A stretch of DNA of 64,000 nucleotides from Aselliscus stoliczkanus (GCA_033961575.1 CM066736.1:5799501-5863500); one strand, 5' to 3'; shown: positions 1 through 11,189, counted from the stretch's first letter. Program-made: numbers and translations. Notes: a model not told the origin generated them from the sequence alone.

Positions 1-209
1 CGCTTCTGACTTTTAAAGGGCCAGAGCCTACTATGTGCCACGCTCAACTAACATTGTCTTCTGTGTGCATTTTCCAGTTGTTTCTTTTGTAATGATTACC
101 TTACTATGTATATTTTTTGTATAATGTTTCCCCTAGCCCCAATTGTACCATTCCCTTGGAGACAATTCTCAGAAATGGGAAGCAAAGTGGTGCTCTGGGC
201 AGGTCTCCC

Positions 210-420
210 TAGATCAAGAGGCCTGGGACTCAATCCTGGTTCAACCACTTCCATGCCCTTTTACTCTGGATATCTTGCCTAACATCTGTGAACTGCTGAT
301 TTAAAAAATGCAGATAAGGACTTCTGCCTATTTCATAGGACTGTTGTGAAAAGCACATTTTTAAAAAAAGTATGTAGTACCAATACGATGCCTCTCAGCA
401 GCTGTTAAAGTAAATAAATA
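210..420 (+). mobile_element. MIR-type SINE fragment
   Basis: The stretch reads like a diverged MIR in sense orientation: a 'tgggactcaatcctggttc' B-box-like segment, then 'aacatctgtgaactg', then 'ataggactgttgtgaaaagc'. No TSD is visible. The remainder of 1-540 holds nothing else I recognise. Confidence 0.45.
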
Positions 421-587
421 AGTAGTAGTCATTGAGTGAAATTATTCAGTCAGAAAATGGTTTTAGTTTGTGTAACATAGTTCCAGATGGTTCTTCAGGA
501 GGAAATACCTAATTGCCAGGATGGCTAGCGGTACGTAATGGTGCCTCCTTCCCCGCGGTGTTGCCAGTGTCACAGTCCATCATTTTT

Positions 588-1018
588 TTTTTTTTTTGAA
601 GATTTTATTGGGGAATTGGGGGAGGAGAACAGTGTTGGGGAACCCGGGAAGGGGAACAGACAAGTTGCTGTCTTTTTGTTCTTCAATCTAGTTGCGGAGG
701 ACGTTGCTTCACTGGCCCATGTTGGTATCGTCATTGCGCTCTTCCCGGATGAGGCAGATCGGTGACCGGCCTCTGGATGGCCGCTCACCGCTGCTATTGG
801 CCGCTCACGCTGGCTCCTGGCCACTCACTGTAGCCTATGGCAGCCCACTGCAGCAGGGGCTGCAGCCTACACCGTCGCCGGGGCTCGCACAGTCCAGCTC
901 CAGGTGGAGCTGTTGTTAGCTGTGGAGGGCAGTGTCACTGGCCCTCATATGTGGGATCTGAACCGGGGCCGCTGGCGTCCCAAACCAGCTCTTAACCAAT
1001 GCACCACTCGGCCGGCCT
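588..1018 (-). mobile_element. Full-length tRNA-headed composite SINE (long form)
   Basis: The element is in reverse orientation: poly(T), then the complement of a CCCCAATAAAATCTT tail, the body, and at the right end the complement of a tRNA-like head starting GGCCGGCCGAGTGG. It is flanked by a 21-bp direct repeat beginning GTGTCACAGTCCATC at 567-587 and 1019-1039, which is an L1-type target-site duplication. The head carries pol III box A and box B matches. Low divergence from the other long copies in this window suggests a recent insertion. Confidence 0.9.
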
Positions 1019-1473
1019 GTGTCACAGTCCATCATTTTTACACATTTTTCCTAGTCTAGACAGTATGTAATGGTATGGCAGTGTTATTTTAACTTTCATT
1101 TCTTTAATTGCTAGTGAGGTTGTGCATTTTTTCTTGGGATGATTTATTAACTGTATTTCTTTGCCTAACAACTGTTTTCAAACACTGTAATTTCTACGGG
1201 CTTATCCCTGCAAACATTATGTTACGTTCTGACACAGCATTTTTCTGACTAATTAAAAAAAAGGGGGGGGGATTTGGGGTGGAGAGACTGAAAAGGAAAC
1301 TTTCTAAGGAAGGGATAGAGACTAGAGGACAGAGATCAAAGAAGCAATGCATCCCGTAGAACTTTCTCTGATAAAGGAAATATTCTGTATCTGTGCTGTC
1401 TCTTAGGGTAGCCAGTTGCCACGTGTGCCTACTGTATGAATCCTTGGAATATGGCTACCGTGACTGAGTTGAA

Positions 1474-1587
1474 TTTTTTTTTTTTTTTTTTTTAGAGGGC
1501 AGTGTCATGGTCCTCATATGTGGGATCCGAACCGGGGCCGCTGGTGTCCCAAGCCAGCTCCCAACCACCGTGCCGCTCGGCCAGCCC
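1474..1587 (-). mobile_element. Short-form tRNA-headed SINE (head plus A-tail)
   Basis: Poly(T) of about 20 is followed by the complement of the SINE head only (AGGGCAGTGTC ... CGGCCAGCCC). Flanks share TGAATTTTT. The copy stops at the head/body junction used by all short copies in the window. Confidence 0.85.
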
Positions 1588-1819
1588 TGAATTTTTATTT
1601 TTATTTAACTTAAACGAATATAAATTGTCACCTCAATGATGGCATAATCCTAGAGATTAGGAAAGGAGAGAAAGGAAGGGAAAAGAGGGCCCCTAAAGAG
1701 TCACTTGGAAGTGGCCTCATATATACGAAGGGACTCAAATTTAGACTTTTGGCATTGTTTTGGAGAGAGACATCCCAGACAAGGGTAGGTTGAGTTTGCA
1801 AAAATCGATTATTAAGCTA

Positions 1820-1899
1820 TTGGGTTGTCGGAAAAGTCATGACTCATTTTTGTAACGAAAAACATAGAAAAATACATCATGACTTTTCCGACAGCCTAA
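1820..1899. mobile_element. 80-bp mariner-type MITE
   Basis: The terminal inverted repeats begin TTGGGTTGTCGGAAAAGTC on the left and end GACTTTTCCGACAGCCTAA on the right, covering most of the 80-bp element. TA dinucleotides flank both ends (1818-1819 and 1900-1901). Size and architecture match MADE1-like mariner MITEs, but the termini differ from those I recall for human MADE1. Confidence 0.85.
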
Positions 1900-2096
1900 T
1901 ATATACACTGATGATATTTCCACTTTTCTATATGTATTTTACACATCAATAAAAATTTAAACAACATTTTCCACACATTGTGTTATCCTTTTGGGACATT
2001 TTTCTGATTTTTAATTTAGCAAAAGCCTCAAAAACACCGAGGTGGCCTGTGATACACTCGGTATATCTGAGAGCCCCTAGAGGGCGCTCATCTTGC

Positions 2097-2545
2097 ATCA
2101 GAGACTTTTTAAAGCTTTATTGAGAAAATTCATATAACGCACAATTCATCCCTTTAAAGTGCACAATTCAGTGGTTTTTAGTCTGTTCACAGAGTTGTGC
2201 AACTATCACCACCGTCCATTTTAAAATATTTTCATCACCACAAAAAGAAACTCTCTGCCTTTTAACTATCACCTTCCTATCTCCCCCTCCACCACCCCCG
2301 AGCAACCACTAATCTATTTTCTGTCTCTATAGATTTGTCTTTTCTGGACATTTCTTATAAGTATAATTATACAATATGTGGCCTTTTGTGTCTGGCTTCT
2401 TTCACTCAACATAGTGTTTTCAAAGTTCATCCATATTGTAGCATTTGTCAGTGCTCCATTCCTTTTTATGGCTGACTAACATTCCCTTGTATGGATGGAC
2501 CACATTTTGTTTATCCATTCATCTTTTGATGGACTACACAGGAGA
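2097..2545 (-). mobile_element. L1 3'-end fragment (old L1M type)
   Basis: Phrases such as 'aagtgcacaattcagtggtt', 'ttcacagagttgtgcaac', 'gtgtctggcttctttcactc' and 'ccacattttgtttatccatt' are the complement of mammalian L1 3'-end sequence. The same segment recurs at 63160-63900. Confidence 0.75.
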
Positions 2546-3550
2546 AACCCCTTCATTCCAAGATGCAAACAAGTTCTATGAGAGGAACTCAGCCAAATTC
2601 TAGTCATTTGAATCTGGCTAGTAATTATCAGAAGAGTACTTGGGAAGCGAGCCATCATTCTTGATGCCCCCAACACTTCAATATTGAGGAGTAGCCAGTC
2701 CACAGCACCTACTCAGGAGTTTGTGAATAATGCTACCACACTCTAGCTCCATAGGGAAAATAATCTCATACATTTGTGACCTGTCCTTCCAGCTGACCTG
2801 CAGATGTAGATAAGCCTTAACCTGGCCGATTCTTCTCTAGGGGACAGTCCTGCATTCCCCAGAAGCAGGGTCTAATTAGAGGCTGTGAAAGGACTCTTTG
2901 CAGTAGTGGGACTGACGCTTATGACTGTGTCTCAAAGAGAGAGAAGATTTTAGGCCACAAGGTGCCATTCAACAGGCATGGGGGCAGCTTTGGACAAAGC
3001 CAAAAGCCAAGGGGCTGTTTGACCTACCTGGCTGGGACCGCTGGCCAGGAACCTAAGGAGGAGAGGAAACTGTCATGAGGAGAGCCACAAGGTGTCAGCA
3101 GCATGATTGGCCAGGGGCGACTCTGGATGCTAACTAGGCAACTCAGGAATTTGGGATTGGAATTTGGAAAGAGACAATAATTTCTGTGAGTGATTGGAAC
3201 TGAGGTGCTATAAAGGGCAGCCATTTTCCATCATGAGCATGAAAAAGCTGATTGGCAAAATGAGAACAATGAAGGAGAGATGGAGAGAGGAGATGGCTTT
3301 GCTGTCGACAGCTTCCCAACACTCTTGTATCCTTAATACATTTCCTTTATTGGATTATGAGATGGTGTCTCTGCTTGCAACCAAAAAACGTTGGCTAAAG
3401 CAAGAAGATACATTGCTGAAGTTCCGTGTCCATTAATTACCACCTACTGAGAGAGACACACACACTCAACCACCAATGAACTACAAACGATGTGATAAGT
3501 GTGGAAATCAGAGCAAAATTCCCATTCTAACAGGAGTGAAGCGCAAAGCA
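2546..3550. other. Intergenic, mostly unrecognised; possible LTR end
   Basis: No coding exon is visible. Around 3330-3405 the sequence resembles the 3' end of an ERVL-class LTR (a 'cctttattggattatgag' stretch followed by 'ctgcttgcaaccaaaaaacg'), but I cannot fix its boundaries. The rest is diverged unique-looking DNA. Confidence 0.3.
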
Positions 3551-3870
3551 ATAAAGGAGAGCTCAATGGAGCAAAAATTACACCTCAACAAATACTGTAT
3601 GAATCCACTTAAATGAGGCATCCAGAAGAGGCACATTTATAAAGACAGAAAGTAGAATAGAAGTTATCAGGGGCTGAGGGAGGGGGGAATGGGGAGCTAA
3701 TTGTTCAATGGGCACACGAATTTTAGTTTGGGATGATGAAAAGTTCTGGAAATGGATAGTGATAATGATTGCGCAATATTTAAATGTACTTAATGCCACT
3801 GAACTGTACACTTAAAATTGATTAAAATGGTAACTTTTATGTTATGCATATATTACCATAATAAACAAAA
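3551..3870 (+). mobile_element. L1 3' UTR fragment, sense
   Basis: Sense-orientation L1M 3' end: 'agttatcaggggctgaggga', 'aagttctggaaatggatagt', 'cttaatgccactgaactgta', 'atggtaacttttatgttatg', followed by an A-rich tail to about 3900. Confidence 0.75.
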
Positions 3871-4095
3871 AGAATCAAAAAAAAAAGAAAAGAAAAAAAA
3901 ATGCACCTGAGTTCCTTCAGTCTTGAAGGCAAGGCCTTTACACTCCTGTGTCCATCATTATCCTGTGTCAGTCAGGGCCACCGTGGAGCCGTGTCAGCTC
4001 CCAATCACTTCCAGTTCTCTGCCCAAACAGTGAAATGACTCCAGGAACTCAGGGACAGTCCTCAAAAGAACTGCAGATAGAAGCCCACCATCTGA

Positions 4096-4577
4096 ATCAC
4101 TCTATTTGAAACTGAAATCTCCATATATACTTCCACATCTGTTTTCCTCTTTCCCCAATCTCATTCCTGTTTCCTGTTTTTACCACTTAGCATCATTGTA
4201 TACACACACACACTCACACACACACACACACACGCACACGCACCTTATTAATTGCCTTTCTCTTAGAAGACAGGTTCTTTTCTTACAACTTTTAAGTGAA
4301 AAACTTAAACACACAGAAAAACACAACTGATAGTACAGTGGATACCTGTCCTAACCTCTGCCTATATTCAACAATTATTGTTATGTTGCCATATTTGAAG
4401 TCAAAGAAGCTTTTGTGTTTTTTCACTGCTCTGTCTCTAGGACCTGGAAGCAATGCCTAGCACCTAGCAGTTGCTCAATAATTTGTCGAATGAATGAATG
4501 ATGTGCTTTCAGGGACTCCTGCTCCAGGAGTCCCAGGTCCTCAGGTTGAGGGGTCCTCTTAGAGGACTCAGAAGTCC
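4096..4577 (+). repeat. Left arm of ~480-bp inverted duplication (contains L2 3' end)
   Basis: Aligns in reverse complement to 5480-6466 once the SINE at 5763-6268 is removed. Shared blocks include 'atcactctatttgaaactga', 'tatattcaacaattattgtt', 'gatgtgctttcagggactcc' and a shared CA microsatellite. By eye identity is roughly 85-90%, higher than expected for two independent ancient L2 copies. Part of the arm is an L2 3' end in sense orientation, ending in the GAATGAATGAATG run. Outside 4096 the homology stops abruptly. A CA repeat lies at 4202-4242. Confidence 0.85.
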
Positions 4578-5479
4578 AAAGCAAAGCACATAGAACCTTA
4601 GGGATTAGTACACAGAACTGGTAAGAGGGGTTGAAAGGAACAGGGTGGGCACCCACAGTGTCCACTGTACCCAGTCTCAGGTCACCTGCACCAACTGGTC
4701 AGCAAGTTACATGTTTCGGGTATCATTGGTCACCTGACCACACTATTCCATCAATCAGAGTCTAGATGGAAAACTGAACTCCATGCCAGATAGTTTGAAG
4801 AAGGGACTTGACATGGGGGGAGTTAGTTACAAAGGTGTTGGATACACCAAAAGAACTCTAGGAGAGAATAAAACAGTCCTAATATGAGCCACTGAGGAAG
4901 CTGTCATCACGGGTAGGACTGAGGGACGGAGGGATGATGTTGTGACAGAGCCCCAGGGCCAGACCTGAGCGGCAGGAGATGTCTGCCACAGAGACGCCAC
5001 CCACTCAGTCTCCTGCCAGTTGGCTGAATACAGCTGGGAGACAACTGACCAGAGGCCTCAGAAGTGCAGCTGGCAGGAGGCAGCCTACCCCCAACCCCCA
5101 CCCTGCCAAACACAGCAGAGCAGAGGAAGCACAGAGAATGGATCTGAGGACAAAAGGCTAATGAGCAGTATACTTACCATTCTTCTATTCAACAAAGACA
5201 TACCAAGTGCATGCTATGTGCCAGGACTGTGCAAGATATTGGGGGTGCAGCCGGGGATAGCACAGAGAGAGAAAACCGTTTGGACAAGATAGAAAGAAGT
5301 GCTTCTGTATAGCTGGAGAAAGCCTCCACCCCAAGAAGGCTGCCTCTAGCCCATACTGTCTGTGCAAATCAGAAGTTGTCCCTCCAAGAGTACAACAACC
5401 TCTTGGGCACACAGCTTGGCGAGGAGCTGGGGCACGCTACATACTCCTGGGCAGGATACTATGCCCACAGCCGGGCCTC
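4578..5479. other. Spacer of the inverted duplication
   Basis: About 900 bp between the two arms. No coding exon or recognisable repeat family stands out, and I see no extension of the arm homology into it. Confidence 0.5.
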
Positions 5480-6466
5480 GACCTTCTGATTCCCCTAGCA
5501 GGGACCCTCAGCCTGAGCCCTCAACCTGGAGCAGGAGTCCCTGAAAGCACATCATTCATTCATTCAATAAATTATTGAGCAACTGCTAGGCGCCAGGCAT
5601 TTCTTTTAGGTCCTAGAAATACAGCAATGAAAAAAAATACAAAAACTTCTTTGACTTTAAATATGGCAAGATAACAATAATTGTTGAATATAGGCAGAGG
5701 TTATGACAGGAATTCACTGTACTATTTTATGTTCTTTGTATGTTTAAAATTTTTCCCTTAAAGGCCGGCTAAGTGTCTCAGTTGGTTAAGAGTTGGCTTA
5801 GAGCGCATGCTATGAGCAACAGGGCCACCCGTTGGATTCACACATGGGCCAGTGAACGCTGCACCCTAGCTGAGCTGTTGCTGAGCTGCCAACAGGTGAC
5901 AGGATGGCTCAGCTGGTGTAACAACAAGATTGCCTGTTCAATGGTGGGCTATGCCCACCCACAACTAAAGCTTGAACTCAGCACCTTGAGCTGAGCTGCC
6001 GCCTGGATGGCTCAATGGATAGGGCGTGCGCTCTTAATAAGTAAGGCTGCAGGGTTTGACTCCCGCATGGGATGGTGGCTACTCCCACCCGAAAGTAAGA
6101 CTGAACACAGCACCTTGAGTTTAGAGGCCACTAGCTGCCACCAGGAAGTCAGTCAGATGGCGACTGGTGCCCTCCACAACGAAGATTGAACAACAACTTA
6201 GCTGGTCCCTTCCCCCAATTCCCCAACACTGTTCCCCTCCCCCAATTCCCCAATAAAATCTTTAAAAAATAATAATAATCTTTTTTCACCTAAAAGTTGG
6301 AAGAAATAAAACCTGCCTTCGAAGAGGCAGGCAATAAATAAGGGGTGTGTGTGTGTGTGTGTATACAATGATGCTAAGTGGTAAAAAAAGGAAACAGGAA
6401 TGAGATTGGGGAAAGACGAACAGATGTGGAAGTATATATGGAGATTTCAGTTTCAAATAGAGTGAT
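5480..6466 (-). repeat. Right arm of inverted duplication, interrupted by a SINE
   Basis: Reverse-complement partner of 4096-4577; arm length without the SINE is about 481 bp. The L2 similarity continues outward past 6466 (complement 'ccttctcagtaaggagtttc'), whereas the left arm has no such continuation. This suggests the right arm is the original copy and the left arm the derived one. A GT repeat lies at 6345-6362. Confidence 0.85.
5763..6268 (+). mobile_element. Multi-headed VES-type SINE
   Basis: Begins GGCCGGCTAAGTGTCTCAGT and ends CCAATAAAATCTTTAAAA. At least two further tRNA-like units are visible, with GGATGGCTCAGCTGG near 5903 and GGATGGCTCAATGG with GGTTTGACTCC near 6005-6063. The tail combines AATAAA with a TCTTT pol III terminator, the hallmark of T+ SINEs. 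It sits inside the right arm of the inverted duplication and is absent from the left arm, so it inserted after the duplication. Confidence 0.8.
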
Positions 6467-6887
6467 CCAGAAACTCCTTACTGAGAAGGTGATGTTTGAA
6501 TAGGGCCAGGCTGCCATCTGGAGGAAAAGAAGTCCTGGCAGAGGGCACAGAAGAGGCAAAGGCCCTGAGGCAGGAACATGCCCAATATTTTCCAGAAAGC
6601 GCTCGTGTGTGTCCGGAGCAGTGAGACTCCACGCGCTGAGTAAGGGACAGGTCAGGGAGGAAAGAGGAGAGAGATGGGCAGACGAAACAGGGTTTTGAAG
6701 GCCACCAGGACTGTGGTTTTTACTCTGAGTGACAAACGTGTGAGCCCAGGAGGAGTGACTTGGGCCAACCCGTGTACGTGAAAAATGTACACATCATCCA
6801 GGGTTGGAGGGGCTATAAAAGTTCCCTCAGATTCTCAAAGGCGTCTAGTAAACCCCCACAAGCTTAAGAACCGGTATGATGTTGGTT
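6467..6887. other. Flank upstream of the MORN3 promoter region
   Basis: The first ~60 bases continue the antisense L2 of the right arm. Beyond that I see no recognised repeat or coding exon. Confidence 0.4.
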
Positions 6888-7390
6888 TTCCCTTCAAATA
6901 TTGCCCCTTCGTCTTTGCCTCTTGGCAAAACAGCCTTTAACCCTCTCCAGCGCGTTTCGGCCGTTGTACTTGCGCTGGGTAACCCCAGACGAGAGAGAGG
7001 TGTGTGCGGGGGGAGGGCAGGGCAGGAACCTCCCGGGGCACACCGTAGCCCACGCTCCGCGGATATCAGGACTCCCCGGCTCGCCCACCAGCCTTTGGCC
7101 ACCGGAGGGATGCACCAGCCGGCACTCGACCTCCACAAGCCGGTAGACATCCTTCCCCGGACGCCCAAGGACCCACACCCTTCTCCACGAGCCGCCGGGC
7201 GAGCGCACAGCCTCAGCAGGAAGGGGCGGGCTCAGCCCAGTGGTTTTGCAGGGGCCCCGCGTTACCACAGCGACCCTGGCCGCACCCGGGACGCCGGAGC
7301 GCATGCAACTGGCTGCGATAGAGGCTGGAGGCTGTACCCCACGGCTCCCGCCCCGAGGTTCCAGATCCAGGCTCTATCCCGCAGGTGAGC
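6888..7390 (+). promoter_or_regulatory. MORN3: CpG-rich region, probable MORN3 promoter and 5' UTR exon
   Basis: Locally high GC and CpG in an otherwise ordinary background, about 2.2 kb upstream of the MORN3 start codon and in the right orientation. A good splice donor (CCCGCAG followed by GTGAGC) lies at about 7379-7390 and could end a noncoding first exon. A GC box (GGGGCGGGC) is near 7224 and an X-box-like site at 7261. No TATA box is evident. The first exon is inferred, not shown by protein homology. Confidence 0.5.
7261..7276 (+). promoter_or_regulatory. X-box-like RFX motif
   Basis: GTTACCACAGCGACC fits the RFX X-box pattern GTNRCC-N2-RGYAAC with one mismatch in the second half-site. 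It lies about 110 bases upstream of the candidate splice donor. RFX factors drive many ciliary and testis genes; MORN3 is a plausible target, but binding is inferred. Confidence 0.4.
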
Positions 7391-7565
7391 GCAGGTGAGA
7401 GGGCGCAGAGGGGACCACGCGGGGGCTCGGGACAGACCACCAGCCCTGTGGACCCAGCCCTTTCACCTTCCATCATGCTAATTGTTATTCTGTATCAAAA
7501 CCACCTTCGCGGAGTCGGTGCACCACTTTGCAAGGCTTTCTTTTCCCATCAGTAGCTCATGTATT

Positions 7566-7605
7566 AAGACTGCAACCTGAAAAAAAAAAAAAAGACTGCA
7601 ACCTG
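7566..7605. repeat. Poly(A) insert flanked by a 14-bp direct repeat
   Basis: AAGACTGCAACCTG occurs at 7566-7579 and again at 7592-7605 with only A residues between. This is the footprint expected from a retrotransposition in which only the poly(A) tail was reverse transcribed. Confidence 0.8.
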
Positions 7606-8455
7606 CTCTTCAGTATAATCTAAGATTCCGAAGGTGTGGGACAGAGGATGAGTTTATATTCCGCTGATGGGGGATTAAGTGACCCCCCCAGTGACACTGT
7701 AAGAAAGTTATTAGATTCCAGGTTCTCTTACAATCCTGGGGGCTAATATGGCGTTAACAACTTTCTGAACACTTCTAATCTCAATCTAGCTGAGGCTTAA
7801 ATTGGCTTGTTTTTAGTATTTTTATTTTTATAGTTACCTTCCCCTTAGGGTACCAGATACTGGTTTTCCATTTATAGTATTGCTACCTAAAGTTTCTTTC
7901 TTGGATAAATGTATTGGTTTTTAAAAGTGAATTCATTTAAATATCAAGATTTCTCAAAGTACAGGTAGTCCATGGAAACAGGCGAAAAATGGAAAACACT
8001 CAATTTAGGACTGAGACTGTTCCCTCCCCTCCAGCTTTTGCCCTTGCTGTTTTCATTGCCTGCAGTAACTGTCCCTATTTCTAGGTGTAATTGTCAAAAT
8101 ATGTACCAACATGGTTGGTCAGCCTGGTCAGACTCCTGGGGACCCCTGCTGTAGCCCAGCAGAAGGAGCACCTCTATGGGCTGGGCCTGGTGCAACATGA
8201 AAATGCAGGGCCCTTGCTCAGAAAGTATAAGCACTTCAAACCAGTGACAGAGCAGTAAACCAAGTATGGGCCCTTCTAAGGACAGGGCCCTGTGCGGCTG
8301 CTCAGGTTGCACACCTGTGACACTGGCCCTGGGTGGGTGGATGCCTGGGGCACCATGATCTCCTGGAACCTACTCAGCCTTTAGGTCATTTTGATTCGTC
8401 AGGATCTCTGTATGCTGATGGTCAAATATTTCACTCTAGCCCCTGCTGCTGGCAC

Positions 8456-8458
<3 letters not shown>

Positions 8459-8496
<38 letters not shown>
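8459..8496. repeat. (GT)19 microsatellite
   Basis: Uninterrupted GT dinucleotide run. Confidence 0.95.
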
Positions 8497-8498
<2 letters not shown>

Positions 8499-9597
8499 AT
8501 TCTCCAAACCCATGAGCAGGATAATAGTATATGTTGCAGAGAAACAGGGATGCCAGCTTTGGAGGGGACCATCTTTATCACCTTGCCACGGAGACAGACA
8601 GATGGACATAAATGTCTATACTGGAGATCCTGGGGACATGAAGCACATAGATGGGGGCTCCCGGATTGGGGAGAGGCCCTGGATCACCCAAAGTCTCTCT
8701 GCCACCCCGCCAGGCAGGGCGGAGAGGAGAGCCCTGGTCTGATGGGAAACCCTAGCCAGGTGATGAGGCAGACAGGTACTCAGGCAGATGTGAGAGGTCA
8801 GAGGTAGAAGGGCGACTCATCATCCTGGTGTGCCTGGGACTATCCCAGTTTTAGCACTGAAAAGTCCACGGCCCTAGGAACCCCTCAGTCCTGCGCACAC
8901 CAGGACACTTGGTTACCCCAAAGGCAGTGTCTTTGGTCGGCTCTCCTGACAGCTTGCAAACCCCTGCAAAACCAGCACCTGGGCTTTTCCACCACCTCAT
9001 CTGCCTGACAGATGACACAGGACCAAGAGGGCTAAAGTGCTGGGTGCCGGGCTGGGTGTGTGTAAGGGGGTGTGTATGGGCTGTGCCATAGCAGCTGTCT
9101 GCCAGCCCAGAGCAGCCAGGCTACCCCTAGCCCCCACTGAAGTGGATCTCAGTGCCCATCAACCCCGGGAGCTCCAGGCCAAGCTCTAGCCATAGGGCCA
9201 GCATCTACTCTGATTGGTCATACTGGTTATTAAATGTGTGACTGTCACCCCCTGCCCGAGGGCAGAGTCTTCCTGATGCCATCATAAACCCAAGTGCTCT
9301 ACTGGTTTCCCTGGGTTCCCAAGCAATTGTGCCATCAGACCCCACCCCCAAGGGTTCCCTGGAGAAGCAAGGGAGGGGAGAGCTGAGGCTCAGCCCAGCA
9401 CAAAAGGGTCCCCTCCAAGGGCAGCTCACCTGCCCTAGGGACTCAGAACACACATGACTCACCCCACTTGAGCTGAAACAGGAACCTTCCGGGGAAGCCC
9501 CAGAACCCTAAAGCAGAGCGCATAACGCGGGGTGCCCTGAGTCACTGATGTCCCCAACCCTTTGTCAGCACCCCCTGGCCCCACAGAAGCAGCCAGC

Positions 9598-9742
9598 ATG
9601 CCTATCTCCAAGTGCCCGAAAAAGTTAGAGCCCCTGTGGAAGGTATGGGACCAGAAGGCCCAGAAGAACGGACTGAGGCACCAGGTATATGCTGTCAATG
9701 GTGACCGCTATGTGGGAGAGTGGAAGGACAACATGAAACATG
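9598..9742 (+). CDS. MORN3: MORN3 coding exon 1 (MORN repeat-containing protein 3)
   Basis: First of five coding exons that together encode 240 residues, the length I recall for human MORN3. The ATG (AGC-ATG, A at -3) opens MPISKCPKKLEPLWK and the exon ends within codon 49 at GTGAGT. MORN repeats begin at about residues 38, 62, 91, 114, 137, 160 and 184, each with the Y-x-G-x-W core and a trailing G-x-G. MORN repeats form a beta-hairpin ladder used as a scaffold or for membrane and protein contacts. MORN3 is known mainly from testis and sperm; no enzymatic residues are expected. All splice sites are GT/AG and phases match across exons. The gene is convergent with ORAI1, as in human. Confidence 0.95.
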
Positions 9743-10739
9743 GTGAGTGGAGGACCCTCTGCGCCGAGCGGCGAGTGTGGGGTGTGAGCCAAGGAGGCAA
9801 TGTACAGAGTTCACTGAGGACATAAGATGTGTCCCTGGGATCCTCTCAGGGGTGAATGATGACCTGGACCAGCCAGGGCCCTCCACGTGCTGGGGCTCTG
9901 GAAAGACTCAGCACTGACTAGCTGAGAGAAGGTGTCAGGGGCCAGCAGGGCACAAAGCAGTCCTGAGACTCCAGCCCCATCCATAGCTGGGGTTCTGGGG
10001 ACCCCAGCTCAGAGTCTACCCTCTGAGAGCTGTGCTAAGCATGGGGCTGGCTAACGGGAGGAAAAGGCAGATCCCAGAATCCAGCTTGCAGCTGGGATAC
10101 TGGTCTTCAGACTCAGCTCTGGCATGGGGTCTGACCAACAGGGTGAGGGAGGACCCCCATAAAGTGGCTGGGGCTCAGACTTCAACTGGACTGGGCTCTG
10201 GGTCTAACCAGCAGGGGGCACAGGGGTCCTTGTGATACAAATTAAGACCTGAACAAAAAAAAAAAGTTTTTGTTTTAAAAAGGTGGCATGACTTCTCACT
10301 CCAGTCTTGCAATTCCAGCTTCCATGCTTTTAACCACTCTTCTCTCCTGCCTTCCTACATGCAGTGCTTTGGAATCCATAAACCTGGACCAACTATGACC
10401 CTGAGTGATTGCTCACCACACCACTCTAAGCCTCAGTTTTCCCATCTGTAAAATGGGAATAATACCTATCTGTAAAGATAAGAGATAACATCTATTGATT
10501 ATGTAGTCCAGGGTCTGTACAAAAGGAGAACTTCTGGAATGTTCTCTGAGGGCTGAGCATGGCAGGGATGCTACCCAGAACCTACCTTGTCCAAGAAGCC
10601 CTCCAAAGGTGACCCCACTCAGTGTGTGACATAACACCCACACGCAGTACTGACTTAAAGTTCAGGCTTTATGTGGCTGCCCAGAGCTCTGTGCATAGTT
10701 AAAAGATGCACGCATGTGTGATTCAGTCCTTGTGAGCAG

Positions 10740-10870
10740 CATGTAGTGTGGACAGAGTCCTGGACTAGGAGTCAGAACCCTGAAGTTCTGAGGCTGGCCC
10801 TACCAAGGAGCAGCTCTGCGACTTTGAGTAAGTCATTTCCTATTCTCTGGATCTTGGCTGCCCCACCAGT
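10740..10870 (+). mobile_element. MIR SINE fragment
   Basis: Sense MIR core: 'gagtcctggactaggagtca', 'gctctgcgactttgagtaag' and 'tcatttcctattctctggat'. Confidence 0.7.
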
Positions 10871-11189
10871 GATATGACCTTGTGGGTTGTTGTGGCTTTC
10901 TGAGCCCTCTTCCTGCCGCCCTTCAAGCTGAGGATGCCATGGCTGCAGAAAGCAAACCCCCACCCCCTTCAAGACACATCTTTTGACTAAGCTGAAGTGA
11001 GTTGCTGTGGTATACATAGATTGGAAGAGGTTTAAGGAAAACAAAAAAGTCATCATGCAGGGCACGGATAGGGTGGTCCCAGTGGCTTCCCAGAGTCTCA
11101 TTCATTCACTCCACTAACACTTACTGTGCTCCTAGTCCATGCCCGGCCTTGTACTAGGCATCTGGCATAATGCCGACCACAGGGAGCTA

